From Streptomyces neyagawaensis (GTDB lineage: Bacteria; Actinomycetota; Actinomycetes; Streptomycetales; Streptomycetaceae): DNA of 64,000 nucleotides. The stretch lies in the NCBI RefSeq assembly GCF_023516595.1, contig NZ_JAMGBG010000067.1, forward strand, positions 62,001-126,000, read 5' to 3'. Every line of letters starts with the position of its first letter. Within the stretch, counting starts at the first letter, position 1. The notes under the pieces are model-generated. The model searched no databases, was not told the DNA's origin, and saw only the letters and a list, made by a program, of their open reading frames with translations. Shown one piece after another: positions 1 to 7,416 of this stretch. Made by a program: the position numbers and the translations under genes.

Positions 1-2
1 CG

Positions 3-233
3 CGCCGCCTCGGACATGCCGTCAACACCTTCCCGGACAGCCCGCGCGAGGCGCTGGAGGAGGCGGAGGCGGCGTTCGACGAAGCCACCGCCCAGTTGAT
101 GAACGCCCTCGCGGAGCGGCGGCGTGCCCTGCGTGCGGGCTGGGCGGACCTGGACCACGAGACGCAGTCCACCGAACTGCGGTTCGCGCTGCGGGAGTAC
201 CGGGAGATCACCGGACGGCTGCTGCGCGCATAG
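3..233 (+). CDS. C-terminal part of an unrecognised protein
   Basis: An open frame enters from the left edge and stops at 231-233, leaving the last 76 residues of a protein. The visible part is a charged, mostly helical sequence rich in Glu, Arg and Ala (for example AEAAFDEATAQL and ELRFALREYREI), with GC-rich third codon positions typical of a real Streptomyces gene. No domain is recognised. The start lies outside the window, so function cannot be judged. Confidence 0.6.
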   Translation, partial: RRLGHAVNTFPDSPREALEEAEAAFDEATAQLMNALAERRRALRAGWADLDHETQSTELRFALREYREITGRLLRA

Positions 234-364
234 GCGACCCACGGGGGCGGCGGCGGGGGCTCCCCGCGCGAACCGTCCCCTTCTTGGGCGTGCGATTCGG
301 TGCCCTGGTCCGCGACACCGCGGGACGGTGAATCCACAATCCACGGTTCTCACCTTCCCATCGG

Positions 365-495
365 CTGGTGCGGCATCGCCGCGGTCATGGCGGCGTCATC
401 ACGGTCATGGCGGCCGTGACGACCCGTCACGGCGCGCGTGACGACCGCCATGGCGCCTGTCACCACGGTCATGGCGCCTGTCACGACGGTCATGG
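365..495. repeat. Degenerate short repeats around GGTCATGGCG
   Basis: Between the first gene and the DUF5994 gene, the words GGTCATGGCG, CGTCACGGCG and GCGCCTGTCAC recur several times in both orientations, so the stretch can fold on itself. It overlaps the 3' end region of the minus-strand gene that stops at 490. No gene was seen in 234-489. It may be a decayed tandem array or a structured 3' region; a function is not evident. Confidence 0.4.
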
Positions 496-1050
496 TCGGG
501 TCCGCGGCTGTACGGCCCGATCGCCGAGCTCATGTCCCCCTTCGGACTCCCAGACCGCCTCCCCGGCCCGGTCGGTCTCCGCCACCGCCCGCAGGCGTGC
601 CTCCACCTCCATCAACCGGCTCGCGGTCGACGTGCCCAGGGGGTCACTCGCGGCGGCCATCAGCCGGGCGGCCGATGCGGAGGGCGTCTGCGGGGGGATC
701 ACCAGGAGGTTCCAGCGGCCCACGTGGTAGGAGAGCAACAGCAGTTCGTGCGGGTCCTGCTCGGACCGGAACCAGCCCACTTTCACCACGTGCCCCGCCA
801 CGCGCACCTTGCGTGGTACGACCGGCCAGTGGACAGGGTTCACCGTCACCCGGGTGATCCGCCCCCACACAGGGTCCAGTACGGCCGTCAGAGAGAGCAG
901 TTCCGCCCCGAGATCGCGGGAACGGGGCCACCACGCCCCGTCCAGCAAGGCCGGTGCGGGACCGACGGGAGCCAACGACAGACGGAGCGAGGCCGAGGAG
1001 AAACGGTCAGCGGCTTCGGCTTTCGGCGGGTGGGACATGGTCACGGTCAT
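490..1050 (-). CDS. DUF5994 family protein (copy 1)
   Basis: A 186-residue protein whose central segment LLDGAWWPRSRDLGAEL, followed by a hydrophobic LLLLSYHVG stretch and the LLVIPPQT motif, is characteristic of DUF5994, an actinobacterial family of unknown function. The open frame extends upstream to 1329, but that extension encodes tandem repeats with poor coding character. ATG at 1050 (or 1038) is therefore preferred, although no strong ribosome binding site is visible. A second member lies just upstream on the same strand (1326-1919), pointing to a local duplication. The Glu-rich C-terminal tail is probably disordered. Function is unknown. Confidence 0.75.
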   Translation of the reverse strand: MTVTMSHPPKAEAADRFSSASLRLSLAPVGPAPALLDGAWWPRSRDLGAELLSLTAVLDPVWGRITRVTVNPVHWPVVPRKVRVAGHVVKVGWFRSEQDPHELLLLSYHVGRWNLLVIPPQTPSASAARLMAAASDPLGTSTASRLMEVEARLRAVAETDRAGEAVWESEGGHELGDRAVQPRTRP

Positions 1051-1250
1051 GACGCGAACCCTGCCCCGGGCCGGCCACGACCGGCCCGGTGTATTCGATC
1101 GCCGAAAACGACACGAGCCTGAAAGCCGGTGTGCGAAATATCCTCGGTGCCTCCGAGCGTACTCCTCGCACAGGCCGCACGGACCACCGCTCGGACGGAG
1201 GCCCGGCCCCGTACGGGAGACCCGGTCCTGGAGGCCACTTCCCGAATTCC

Positions 1251-1310
1251 CGAACCCCCGAATGACTGTCCCTGGGGCCACGAACCCCCGAATGACTGTC
1301 GCTGGGGCCA
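1251..1310. repeat. 30-bp direct repeat, two copies
   Basis: Two head-to-tail copies of a 30-bp unit (1251-1280 and 1281-1310) differ by one base and are followed by the start of a third. The unit begins CGAACCCCCGAATGACTG. It lies in the gap between the two DUF5994 genes. Read on the minus strand it encodes a repeated TVIRGFVAP peptide, but this is upstream of the likely start of copy 1. Confidence 0.85.
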
Positions 1311-1325
1311 CGAACCCGGTGAAGA

Positions 1326-1919
1326 TCACCCTGCGGGCGACTGGTGGGGCCCGCCCGGCTCTTCATCGCCGGGTCGTTCATCCGGGGACTGTTCACCGGG
1401 GCCCTTCACCGCGCCCCCGTGGGCTTGTGCGGTGCTCGGGTCCGCTCGTCCGGTACCCGTGTCGATGAGGATCTGCTCGGCCCGCCTCCCGCTGCCGGGG
1501 CGGACGGCCTCGGCCATGGCAGCGCGCGCGGCGTCGGGCGTCGCGTGCGGCGGGACCACGAGGAGGGAGAAGAGATCCTGCTCGCCCCGGGTGATGAGAA
1601 CCGTGTCGTCGCCGACCGGGAAGGAGTCGATGCGGACGACGCGGTCGTCGACGGTCATCCGCGTCGGCAGTTCGTCCCACGCCCCGGTGTCGAGACCGAC
1701 GCGTGTGATGGGACCGAGGTGCTCGGTCAGTGCGCCGATCAGGCTGGGGAGTTCGGCGGCGATGTCGCGGGAACGAGGCCACCACACCCCGTCGAGCACG
1801 CCCTGCCGGTCATGTGTCGTCTCCAGCCGCACGAGGGCCGTCCCGGGCCGCACGGCCCGGTGCACGGCGTCCGGCAGGAGTCTCGTCATCCGGGGGGAGT
1901 CGGAGCCGGAGTCGACCAT
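1326..1919 (-). CDS. DUF5994 family protein (copy 2)
   Basis: A 197-residue protein with the DUF5994 signature VLDGVWWPRSRDIAAEL near residue 45, a central TRVGLDTGAWDELP segment, and the LLVVPPHATPDAARAAMAEA motif that matches copy 1 closely in position. ATG at 1919 is preferred to the upstream frame start at 2108 because the extra 63 residues are Arg/Pro-rich and overlap a divergent gene; ATG 1889 is another option. The last 35 residues are Gly/Pro/Glu-rich. It is probably a tandem paralogue of 490-1050. Function is unknown. Confidence 0.75.
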   Translation of the reverse strand: MVDSGSDSPRMTRLLPDAVHRAVRPGTALVRLETTHDRQGVLDGVWWPRSRDIAAELPSLIGALTEHLGPITRVGLDTGAWDELPTRMTVDDRVVRIDSFPVGDDTVLITRGEQDLFSLLVVPPHATPDAARAAMAEAVRPGSGRRAEQILIDTGTGRADPSTAQAHGGAVKGPGEQSPDERPGDEEPGGPHQSPAG

Positions 1920-2097
1920 GGCACTCGCCTGCCTACCTGGACCGAGGAGACCGGGTGGCTTCCTCGTTCTCACGGTACTCCGTGCCCCGACAGCGGGCCG
2001 GGAGGTCGCCGATCGCCCACGGGAGCTGCGGCGACTGCCGGAGTAAGGTGGTGAACCCGGCCCGTCGCGTACGGGCACGTCGAACTGCGAGGTCGCC

Positions 2098-2367
2098 ATG
2101 CGGTCCATGGAAACCCCCTCGACCAGTCACGCCGAGGTCCGTGTCGTCGCCCCCTCGCCCGAAGTCGCCCGTCGGGTCGCGGAGGTCCTCCGTCGTTGCT
2201 TCGACTCCACCGAGCAGCGCAGCTACCCCGCGGGCCCCGACGGAGGAACCCGCCTCGACCTCACCGTGGACACCGCCCACGCGGCGGAACCCGCCCGATC
2301 ATGGCTGGAGACCAGCCGGTCCACGGGGCACAGCGGGTCCACGGGACACAGCCACCGGGGGCAGTAG
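2098..2367 (+). CDS. Small conserved protein, paralogue of the gene at 42423
   Basis: An 89-residue protein, divergent from the DUF5994 copy 2 gene. Residues about 12-58 (AEVRVVAPSPEVARRVAEVL, then the RSYPAGPDGGTRLDLTVDT block) match the protein at 42423-42785 nearly position for position, so both are real and homologous. The fold looks like a small alpha/beta domain with two strands around one helix. The C-terminus is a Ser/Thr/Gly/His tail with a TGHSGSTGH repeat. ATG 2098 or 2107 could be the start. Function is unknown. Confidence 0.7.
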   Translation: MRSMETPSTSHAEVRVVAPSPEVARRVAEVLRRCFDSTEQRSYPAGPDGGTRLDLTVDTAHAAEPARSWLETSRSTGHSGSTGHSHRGQ

Positions 2368-2628
2368 GGGGAGCCCCTCTGCGGGTCCCGCCGAGTCGGA
2401 CGGCGCCTGGTGGCCCCCGTTCAGCGACCTGCCGAGCGCACCCGCCACCCTGGCCGATCATCCGTCCGGAACCGTCGTCAACAGCCGCGCTCAGCCGCAC
2501 ATGCGTTGCCGGATCCGCCCGTCGCGCTGCCCTGCAAAACCGCTGGCCGCGGGCCGGTACCGGCGTACGGCCCGGAGTAGAGTGAACACGGAGAGCCGGT
2601 TCGGGAGCCCAAACGAGTGGCGGCGACC

Positions 2629-2901
2629 ATGGCAACACTGCAGCAGCGGAAAACCCACCGCGAAGCGATCATGAAGACCCTCTACGAAGACCTGGAAGGA
2701 AGTGGCCTTCCAGACGTCTCCGGGGCCAGGCTGCGTGACGAGTTGGAGATCCCGGAGCACGATCTGGCCGCGGCCTGCACCTATCTGGTGGGTGAGGGAC
2801 TGGTCACGGTCCGCTGGGCCCACGGAGAGGTGCCCGCGACGGTCGTGCTGACGCATCAGGGGATACGGCTCATGGAGGCCGACGAGGAGAAGCGCGGCTG
2901 A
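2629..2901 (+). CDS. Small winged-helix-like protein
   Basis: A 90-residue protein starting at ATG 2629; an upstream in-frame GTG at 2617 is a weaker alternative. Helices with the pattern LRDELEIPEHDLAAACTYLV, then GEGLVTVRWAHGEVPATVVLTHQGI, resemble the helix-turn-helix and wing of PadR- or MarR-like winged-helix domains. There is no separate effector domain. It lies 82 bp upstream of the PRC-barrel gene. The DNA-binding role is inferred from the predicted fold only. The stretch 2368-2628 before it holds no recognisable gene. Confidence 0.6.
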   Translation: MATLQQRKTHREAIMKTLYEDLEGSGLPDVSGARLRDELEIPEHDLAAACTYLVGEGLVTVRWAHGEVPATVVLTHQGIRLMEADEEKRG

Positions 2902-2983
2902 CCCCGCGAGGGCGCCTTGGGACACGGAGGCCGGGGGTATGCGCGTACACCACCCGGCGGAGCGTGCGGACAGGGAGCAGGCC

Positions 2984-3316
2984 GTGATCCGTCCAGCCGA
3001 CATCCGCGAGTGGCGCAACCAGGACGTGGTCGACGAGAAGCAGCGCAGGATCGGCATGCTCGAGGCGGTCTATGTCGACACCGCCACCGACGAACCTGCC
3101 ATGGCCACCGTCCGGACCGGACTGCCCACCCGCCACCGGCTGGTCTTCGTCCCGCTCGACGGCGCGGTCCTCGGACCGGGCTACGTCCGGGTCTCCTACA
3201 CCAAGGGGCGGGTACGGAGAGAGCGGAGAACCACGGTCGACAGCGTTACGATCCGGGCTGTCGCCATCCGCCCCCGGACCGCGAACGAGCAGGTCAGACC
3301 CCCTGCCTCCCCCTGA
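2984..3316 (+). CDS. PRC-barrel domain protein with an aberrant C-terminus
   Basis: A 110-residue protein starting at GTG 2984, preceded by GGGAG; the frame is open from ATG 2939. The first 75 residues (IRPADIREWRNQDVVD, IGMLEAVYVDTATDEP, LPTRHRLVFVPLDGAV) are a typical Streptomyces PRC-barrel domain, a small beta-barrel often involved in protein or RNA contacts. After VRVSYTKG the sequence turns into an Arg/Thr-rich stretch unlike the usual acidic tail, and the gene stops 5 bp before the half-tRNA remnant. The C-terminus was probably replaced by recombination or a frameshift at this junction. Confidence 0.7.
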   Translation: MIRPADIREWRNQDVVDEKQRRIGMLEAVYVDTATDEPAMATVRTGLPTRHRLVFVPLDGAVLGPGYVRVSYTKGRVRRERRTTVDSVTIRAVAIRPRTANEQVRPPASP

Positions 3317-3320
3317 GCCT

Positions 3321-3369
3321 CATGGCTTCCGAAGCTGAGAGCGCGAGTTCGATCCTCGTCACCCGCTCC
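3321..3369 (+). tRNA. 3' half-tRNA remnant resembling tRNA-Gly; probable attachment-site scar
   Basis: The 49 bases run from an anticodon-arm-like CATGGCTTCCGAAGCTGAGA through a T arm (GCGAGTTCGATCCTCGT) to an acceptor strand ending CACCCGCTCCA. As I remember them, the sequence matches the 3' half of Streptomyces tRNA-Gly genes closely. No D arm or 5' acceptor strand lies at the right distance upstream, so this is not a functional tRNA. A terminator-like hairpin follows, as it does after real tRNA genes. Such half-tRNAs are classic scars of integrative elements. Confidence 0.65.
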
Positions 3370-3375
3370 ATGATC

Positions 3376-3402
3376 AAGGCCCAGGTCAGAGACCCGGGCC
3401 TT
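3376..3402 (+). terminator. Hairpin following the half-tRNA
   Basis: AAGGCCCAGGTC (3376-3387) pairs with GACCCGGGCCTT (3391-3402) with one mismatch and a 3-nt loop, followed by a short T run. This is a rho-independent-like terminator in the position expected after a tRNA gene. Confidence 0.7.
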
Positions 3403-3534
3403 TCGCTGTGTGGGGTGATCAGCGGTCGCGTCACTGCCAGAGTGGGTCATCCCCAGGGGTGTGGAAGGGCGGCGCGGGAATGCCGTGGGCGTCTTAGGGG
3501 CCGGCGTCGAGGTAACGCAGACCACCGGTGCCGC

Positions 3535-3666
3535 ACGGACAGTGGGTACTAACGGACAGTGGGTACTACCGGTGGCTGCAGTGGTACTACCGGTGGCTGC
3601 CGCAAGGTCGGCGAGGCGCTCGGAGCGCCTTGCCGGGTCGGATCGCGGCCTTGCCGGGTCGGATCG
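3535..3666. repeat. Cluster of three short tandem duplications
   Basis: Three different units are each repeated twice. A 17-bp unit ACGGACAGTGGGTACTA lies at 3535-3551 and 3552-3568. A unit of about 21 bp containing TACTACCGGTGGCTGC lies at about 3559-3579 and 3580-3600. An 18-bp unit CCTTGCCGGGTCGGATCG lies at 3628-3645 and 3649-3666. The region 3403-3883 otherwise holds no recognisable gene. It lies between the half-tRNA scar and the ricin-lectin gene. Confidence 0.8.
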
Positions 3667-3883
3667 TGCTGCTGTTCCCACCTTCCCCGACCAGCCATCA
3701 GGCGTTCGCCACCGCCCGTGTTGGGCCTGCCGTGCTCCGCAGCGAACGGGGGGCGGGGGCGGGGCGGGCAAGGCGAAAAAATCTGCCGATCTTCGCGGCA
3801 ACCTTTTCGGCCTCTCGGACCACTAAGCGTTGTCCGGCCAAGCGGTCCGGTCAGATGCAACGGCTGAAAGCGAGAGCACAGGC

Positions 3884-5752
3884 ATGTCCCTGGAACGAGA
3901 GCACAGACATGTCCCAGGCCAACCCACGTCACCGGTGGCGTCCCGCGTCGGCGGCCACCGTGCCGACGGCCGCGCGCGCGGTGATCGCCCGAAGCATCGT
4001 GGCCGTCGGTTGCTCGCGCGCCGGGGGCTCTGGGCGGGTCTCGCCACGGTGGTCGTGGCCGGCTCGGCCGTTGTGGTCAACCAGGCTTCGGCGGAGCAGA
4101 AAACCCTGAATCTGAAGAAGTGGTACGTGCTGGTCAACCGCAACAGCGGCAAAGTGCTGGACAACCACGCCTCCGCCACGAAGGACGGCGCGAAGGTGGA
4201 GCAGTGGAGCCGTAAAGGCGGGGCCAACCAGCAGTGGCGGTTCATCGCATCGGGTGACGGGTACTACCGGCTGCAGAACCGCGACTCCGGCAAGGTGCTG
4301 GACGACTTCGGCTGGTCGAAGGCCGCCGGCTCCGCCATCGTGCAGTGGAAGGACCTGAACGGCACCAACCAGCAGTTCAAACTGGCCAAGTCGTCGGACG
4401 GCTACGTGCGTCTGGTCAATCGCTTCAGTGGCATGGTGGTGGGTGTCGAGAACGCCACCAAGGCCAACGGGGGCGACATCGTCCAGAAGCGCGACCGGGG
4501 CCGCGCCAACCAGCAGTGGAAGCTCGTCGCGGCCGGTAGCGTCAGTGGCACCGAGAACCCGGGGAACTCCGGCAGCACGCCCACGCCCGGCGGCACCGCT
4601 CCGGCGAGCCCGGCTCCGAGCGGCAGCGCTCCGGCGTCGCCGCCGGCTTCTCCGACCGCCACCAAGGGCAGCTCGACGACACGTTTCATGGGCAGCGACA
4701 AGGTGTTCATCGGCGGCTCGATGACTGACGCCTCAGCGAACGCCGCGCCGTTCGACGTGCGCTACGCCTACATACACAGCCAGCCCGCGCCTTCGTCGGC
4801 CGCCTATACGGCGTCGCGTTGCAAGGATGAGTGGTCGGGCTGGTGGGGCTGCTGGGGCGGCAGCAGCACGGCGCCCGGAAACCAGGTGACCTGGCAGGAC
4901 AGCGTGGCGGCCAAGGCGACCTACCAGGGCAAGTCGCGACCGCAGAAGTACCTGTGGACCTGGTACTCGTTGCGCGACCTCGGGGACATGGCAGGCGAGG
5001 GTGACGGCCCGGGCGAGGTCAAGGCCATCGACAGGCTTGACCTGCTCACCAAGTACCTGAACGACTACCGGTTCTTCCTCCAGAAGATCGGCAAGTCCCA
5101 CGACATGATCGACCTGGAGCCCGACTTCTGGGGCTTCGCCCGGTCGCTCGGCAATCTGCACGACGTTCCCGCCAAGGTCTCGGCCGCGAATCCGAAGGAT
5201 TGCGGATCGCAGGAGAACAGCGCCTCCGGACTCGCCCAGTGCCTGATTCACATGGCGCACAAGTACGCGCCGAACGCCGCCGTGGGGCTGCACCTTTCCT
5301 GCTTCGACTGGGAGAGCAACATCCAGAAGTGCGTCAAGGACTACGCGGACCTCGGGGCACGGAAGGCCGACTTCCTGGTCACCGACGTGTCGGACCGCGA
5401 CGCGGGCTGGTACGCACAGCCGGCCCACGGCAGCCGTGACACCTTCTGGACCGACAAGAAGGCCGCCGCCTCTCTGAAGTTCTGGAAGACGATGGCCGAG
5501 TCCGTGGGCAAGCCGGTGGTCCTGTGGCAGATCCCCGTGGGCAACATGGCGGGGAACAACACTCCCGGCCACTTCAAGGACGACAAGGTGGACTGGCTCT
5601 TCGGCCACATGGACCAGGTGGCGAACGCCCACATCGCCGGCCTGCTGTTCGGTGCGGGGTGGACTGAGCAGACGACGCCCGAGACCGACGGCGGAAACCT
5701 GATCCGCAAGACGATCGCGTATCACAACTCGGGGCGTACAGCACTCAAGTAG
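3884..5752 (+). CDS. Secreted ricin-lectin protein with an unrecognised C-terminal domain
   Basis: A 622-residue protein starting at ATG 3884; TTG 3830 is an open alternative. The N-terminal Arg-rich stretch and LWAGLATVVVAGSAVVV form a signal or anchor, ending near NQASA. Residues about 75-215 form a three-lobed ricin B-type (beta-trefoil) lectin with repeated YVLVNRNSGKVLD and ANQQW motifs. A Pro/Ser/Thr linker follows. The C-terminal 360 residues (FIGGSMTD, KYLWTWYSLRDLG, MIDLEPDFWGF, VVLWQIPVGN) have alternating strands and acidic residues suggestive of a TIM-barrel glycoside hydrolase, but I cannot name the family. It probably binds and may cleave a polysaccharide outside the cell. Confidence 0.75.
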   Translation: MSLEREHRHVPGQPTSPVASRVGGHRADGRARGDRPKHRGRRLLARRGLWAGLATVVVAGSAVVVNQASAEQKTLNLKKWYVLVNRNSGKVLDNHASATKDGAKVEQWSRKGGANQQWRFIASGDGYYRLQNRDSGKVLDDFGWSKAAGSAIVQWKDLNGTNQQFKLAKSSDGYVRLVNRFSGMVVGVENATKANGGDIVQKRDRGRANQQWKLVAAGSVSGTENPGNSGSTPTPGGTAPASPAPSGSAPASPPASPTATKGSSTTRFMGSDKVFIGGSMTDASANAAPFDVRYAYIHSQPAPSSAAYTASRCKDEWSGWWGCWGGSSTAPGNQVTWQDSVAAKATYQGKSRPQKYLWTWYSLRDLGDMAGEGDGPGEVKAIDRLDLLTKYLNDYRFFLQKIGKSHDMIDLEPDFWGFARSLGNLHDVPAKVSAANPKDCGSQENSASGLAQCLIHMAHKYAPNAAVGLHLSCFDWESNIQKCVKDYADLGARKADFLVTDVSDRDAGWYAQPAHGSRDTFWTDKKAAASLKFWKTMAESVGKPVVLWQIPVGNMAGNNTPGHFKDDKVDWLFGHMDQVANAHIAGLLFGAGWTEQTTPETDGGNLIRKTIAYHNSGRTALK

Positions 5753-5764
5753 GCGAAGCTGACG

Positions 5765-5796
5765 AATGCGCCCCCTCTCTTCGATGGGGGCGCATT
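5765..5796 (+). terminator. Terminator of the ricin-lectin gene
   Basis: A perfect 11-bp stem, AATGCGCCCCC (5765-5775) with GGGGGCGCATT (5786-5796), begins 12 bp after the stop codon and is followed by TTCGTCGTCTT. A strong rho-independent-type hairpin. Confidence 0.85.
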
Positions 5797-5810
5797 TCGT
5801 CGTCTTCGTC

Positions 5811-5867
5811 GGCCGCGTCCACGTCGGCACCAACGGCCGCGGCCTCCAGCACGGCACCCCGCCCTGA
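5811..5867 (+). pseudogene. Fossil 3' end of a GH74-type gene
   Basis: The frame from 5811 reads GRVHVGTNGRGLQHGTPP and then stop. This is nearly the same as the last 18 residues of the intact GH74 gene in this window (GRVYIGTNGRGLQYGDPS, ending at 26172). A terminator of similar sequence follows in both places. No upstream GH74 sequence remains: the preceding 40 bp belong to the terminator of the neighbouring gene. It is best read as the leftover 3' end of a deleted or replaced gene. Confidence 0.75.
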
Positions 5868-5882
5868 CACAGGCGCCCCAGC

Positions 5883-5912
5883 GGGGCCGCAGCCACCACA
5901 GCCTGCGGCCCC
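5883..5912 (+). terminator. Terminator attached to the GH74 fossil
   Basis: GGGGCCGCAG (5883-5892) pairs perfectly with CTGCGGCCCC (5903-5912). Its sequence and position after the stop codon match the terminator of the intact GH74 gene at 26197-26230, which supports common descent. Confidence 0.8.
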
Positions 5913-6264
5913 CCTGACTGAGAGCCCTCGCGAAGGCGTGGACCGCGTCACCTCAGCGGCCCGTCTGTTCAGGACGCCCGGGTCGGCGCTGTCCACCTTC
6001 GTCAGCAACTGACGCTGCACGTGGGTAAGTTCGCGGGCGGGGCACGGTTCCCCAGGGGGCTGGGGGCTGCACTCCGGCCGTCCGTAGCCAAGCAGGGCAG
6101 GCCGCCCGCGGTACTGCGGGCGGCCTGCTCTGCTCTGCTTGAGTGGGGTCTACTGACTGATCTTCAGGTCTCCTCGTGACGGGAGTGCTGCTCGACGCGC
6201 CGGTCTCGGCGATCCCGGAGGTGACCCAGCCGACCTGGGCGATTCTGGCTACTCGGCGGCCTCT
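5913..6264. other. Intergenic stretch between the fossil and the sugar dehydrogenase gene
   Basis: No complete gene is seen. A short plus-strand frame ending at about 6012 (…RLFRTPGSALSTFVSN, stop) has no start and could be another remnant, but I recognise no homologue. The bidirectional terminator at 6097-6128 lies in this stretch. Confidence 0.4.
6097..6128. terminator. Perfect 13-bp hairpin
   Basis: GCAGGCCGCCCGC (6097-6109) and GCGGGCGGCCTGC (6116-6128) form a perfect stem with a 6-nt loop. It lies downstream of the minus-strand sugar dehydrogenase gene (stop at 6265) and probably terminates it. Confidence 0.8.
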
Positions 6265-7416
6265 TCATCCGACCTGTCGTTCCGCCGGGTCGATGCGGGA
6301 GACGCTGCCACGCAGGTCGAGTACGTACAGCTCGCCATTGCCTCCCTGCACGAACGAGACGACCCGGCCGCCGTCGACTCCGAGGTTGCTCACGCCGGTC
6401 ACCTCGCCGTTCTCCATCCGCAGAGCACGGACGGTGCCGTCGCAGTAGTCGCTGAACACGTACTGACCCTTGAGGTCCGGGATCGCCTCGCCTCGGTAGA
6501 CGTATCCGCCGGTCACCGAGCAGCCAGGCCCGCTGCGGTCGTACTCGTAGATCGGCGGTACGTGGTTCGCGGGCTCCGTGCCGCCCCGGAAGGGATGGTT
6601 GCCCTCCATCTGGGACCAGCCGTAGTTCTCGCCACCCTTGCTGGTCGCCGGGGCCCAGTCGATCTCCTCCCAGGCACTCTGGCCGACGTCCCCGATCAGC
6701 AGATCGCCCGTGCCCGCGTCGAAGGAGAACCGCCACGGATTGCGCAACCCGTACGCCCAGATCTCGTCCTTCGCGTTCGGGTCGTCCACGAACGGGTTGC
6801 CCGGCGGGATCGCGTAGGGCTTGCCGCCGCTCGGGTCGATCCGCAGCAGCTTGCCCAGCAGCGTGCCGAGGTTCTGCCCGTTGCCGTGCGGGTCGCCGGC
6901 CGAGCCGCCGTCGCCGAGCGCGATGTAGAGATAGCCGTCGGGGCCGAACGCGATGTCGCCGCCGTTGTGGTTCGCGTAGGGCTGTGTCTGGGTGAGGACG
7001 GTGCGCCGGGTGTTCGGCTGGATCTTGCCGTCCCGCACCGCGAACTCGTCCACTGTGCTGGTGCCTTGGAGGTTCGTGAACGAGATGTAGAAGTGCGCGA
7101 ACTCCTTGTCGAACGTGATGCCCAGCAGGCCGCGTTCGCCGTTGGTGGTGGTCTCGCCGGATATGTCGATGACGGGGTCGCCGAGCCCTTCATCGTCCAA
7201 GACCCTTACCTTGCCCGCGCGTTCGGCTATCCAGACCGTGCCACCGGGGCCGGCGTTGCCGGCGGATGGATTCCGGGCCGTTGCCACTTGCTTGAGCACG
7301 ACCTTCGCTGCCTGACGTGGGGCACTGAGCTCGTCGGCAGACGCCGTGGTCAAAGCGAGGGAAGCGACGAGGCAGAGGGCGCCGATGATCGCCGAGCTTC
7401 TGGTGCGAACTTTCAC
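6265..7416 (-). CDS. Secreted PQQ-dependent sugar dehydrogenase-like protein (GSDH family)
   Basis: A 383-residue protein starting at GTG 7416, with AGGAGG six bases upstream; the longer frame to 7515 ignores this site. VKVRTRSSAIIGALCLVAS…ASADE is a signal peptide. The body is a beta-propeller of the glucose/sorbosone dehydrogenase type: GLLGITFDKEF, NHNGGDIAFGPDGYLYIALGDGG, GKLLRIDP, EIWAYGLRNPWRFSFD, LIGDVGQSAWEEID and ENYGWSQMEG are all diagnostic motifs. It probably oxidises sugars outside the cell. It sits alone, and no PQQ biosynthesis genes are visible nearby. Confidence 0.85.
   Translation of the reverse strand: MKVRTRSSAIIGALCLVASLALTTASADELSAPRQAAKVVLKQVATARNPSAGNAGPGGTVWIAERAGKVRVLDDEGLGDPVIDISGETTTNGERGLLGITFDKEFAHFYISFTNLQGTSTVDEFAVRDGKIQPNTRRTVLTQTQPYANHNGGDIAFGPDGYLYIALGDGGSAGDPHGNGQNLGTLLGKLLRIDPSGGKPYAIPPGNPFVDDPNAKDEIWAYGLRNPWRFSFDAGTGDLLIGDVGQSAWEEIDWAPATSKGGENYGWSQMEGNHPFRGGTEPANHVPPIYEYDRSGPGCSVTGGYVYRGEAIPDLKGQYVFSDYCDGTVRALRMENGEVTGVSNLGVDGGRVVSFVQGGNGELYVLDLRGSVSRIDPAERQVG

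Noticed and set aside
3289..3369. A complete tRNA gene ending at 3369
   Set aside because: A loosely matching 5' acceptor strand (GCAGGTC) can be imagined, but the length is 81 bases, there is no D arm, and pairing is poor.
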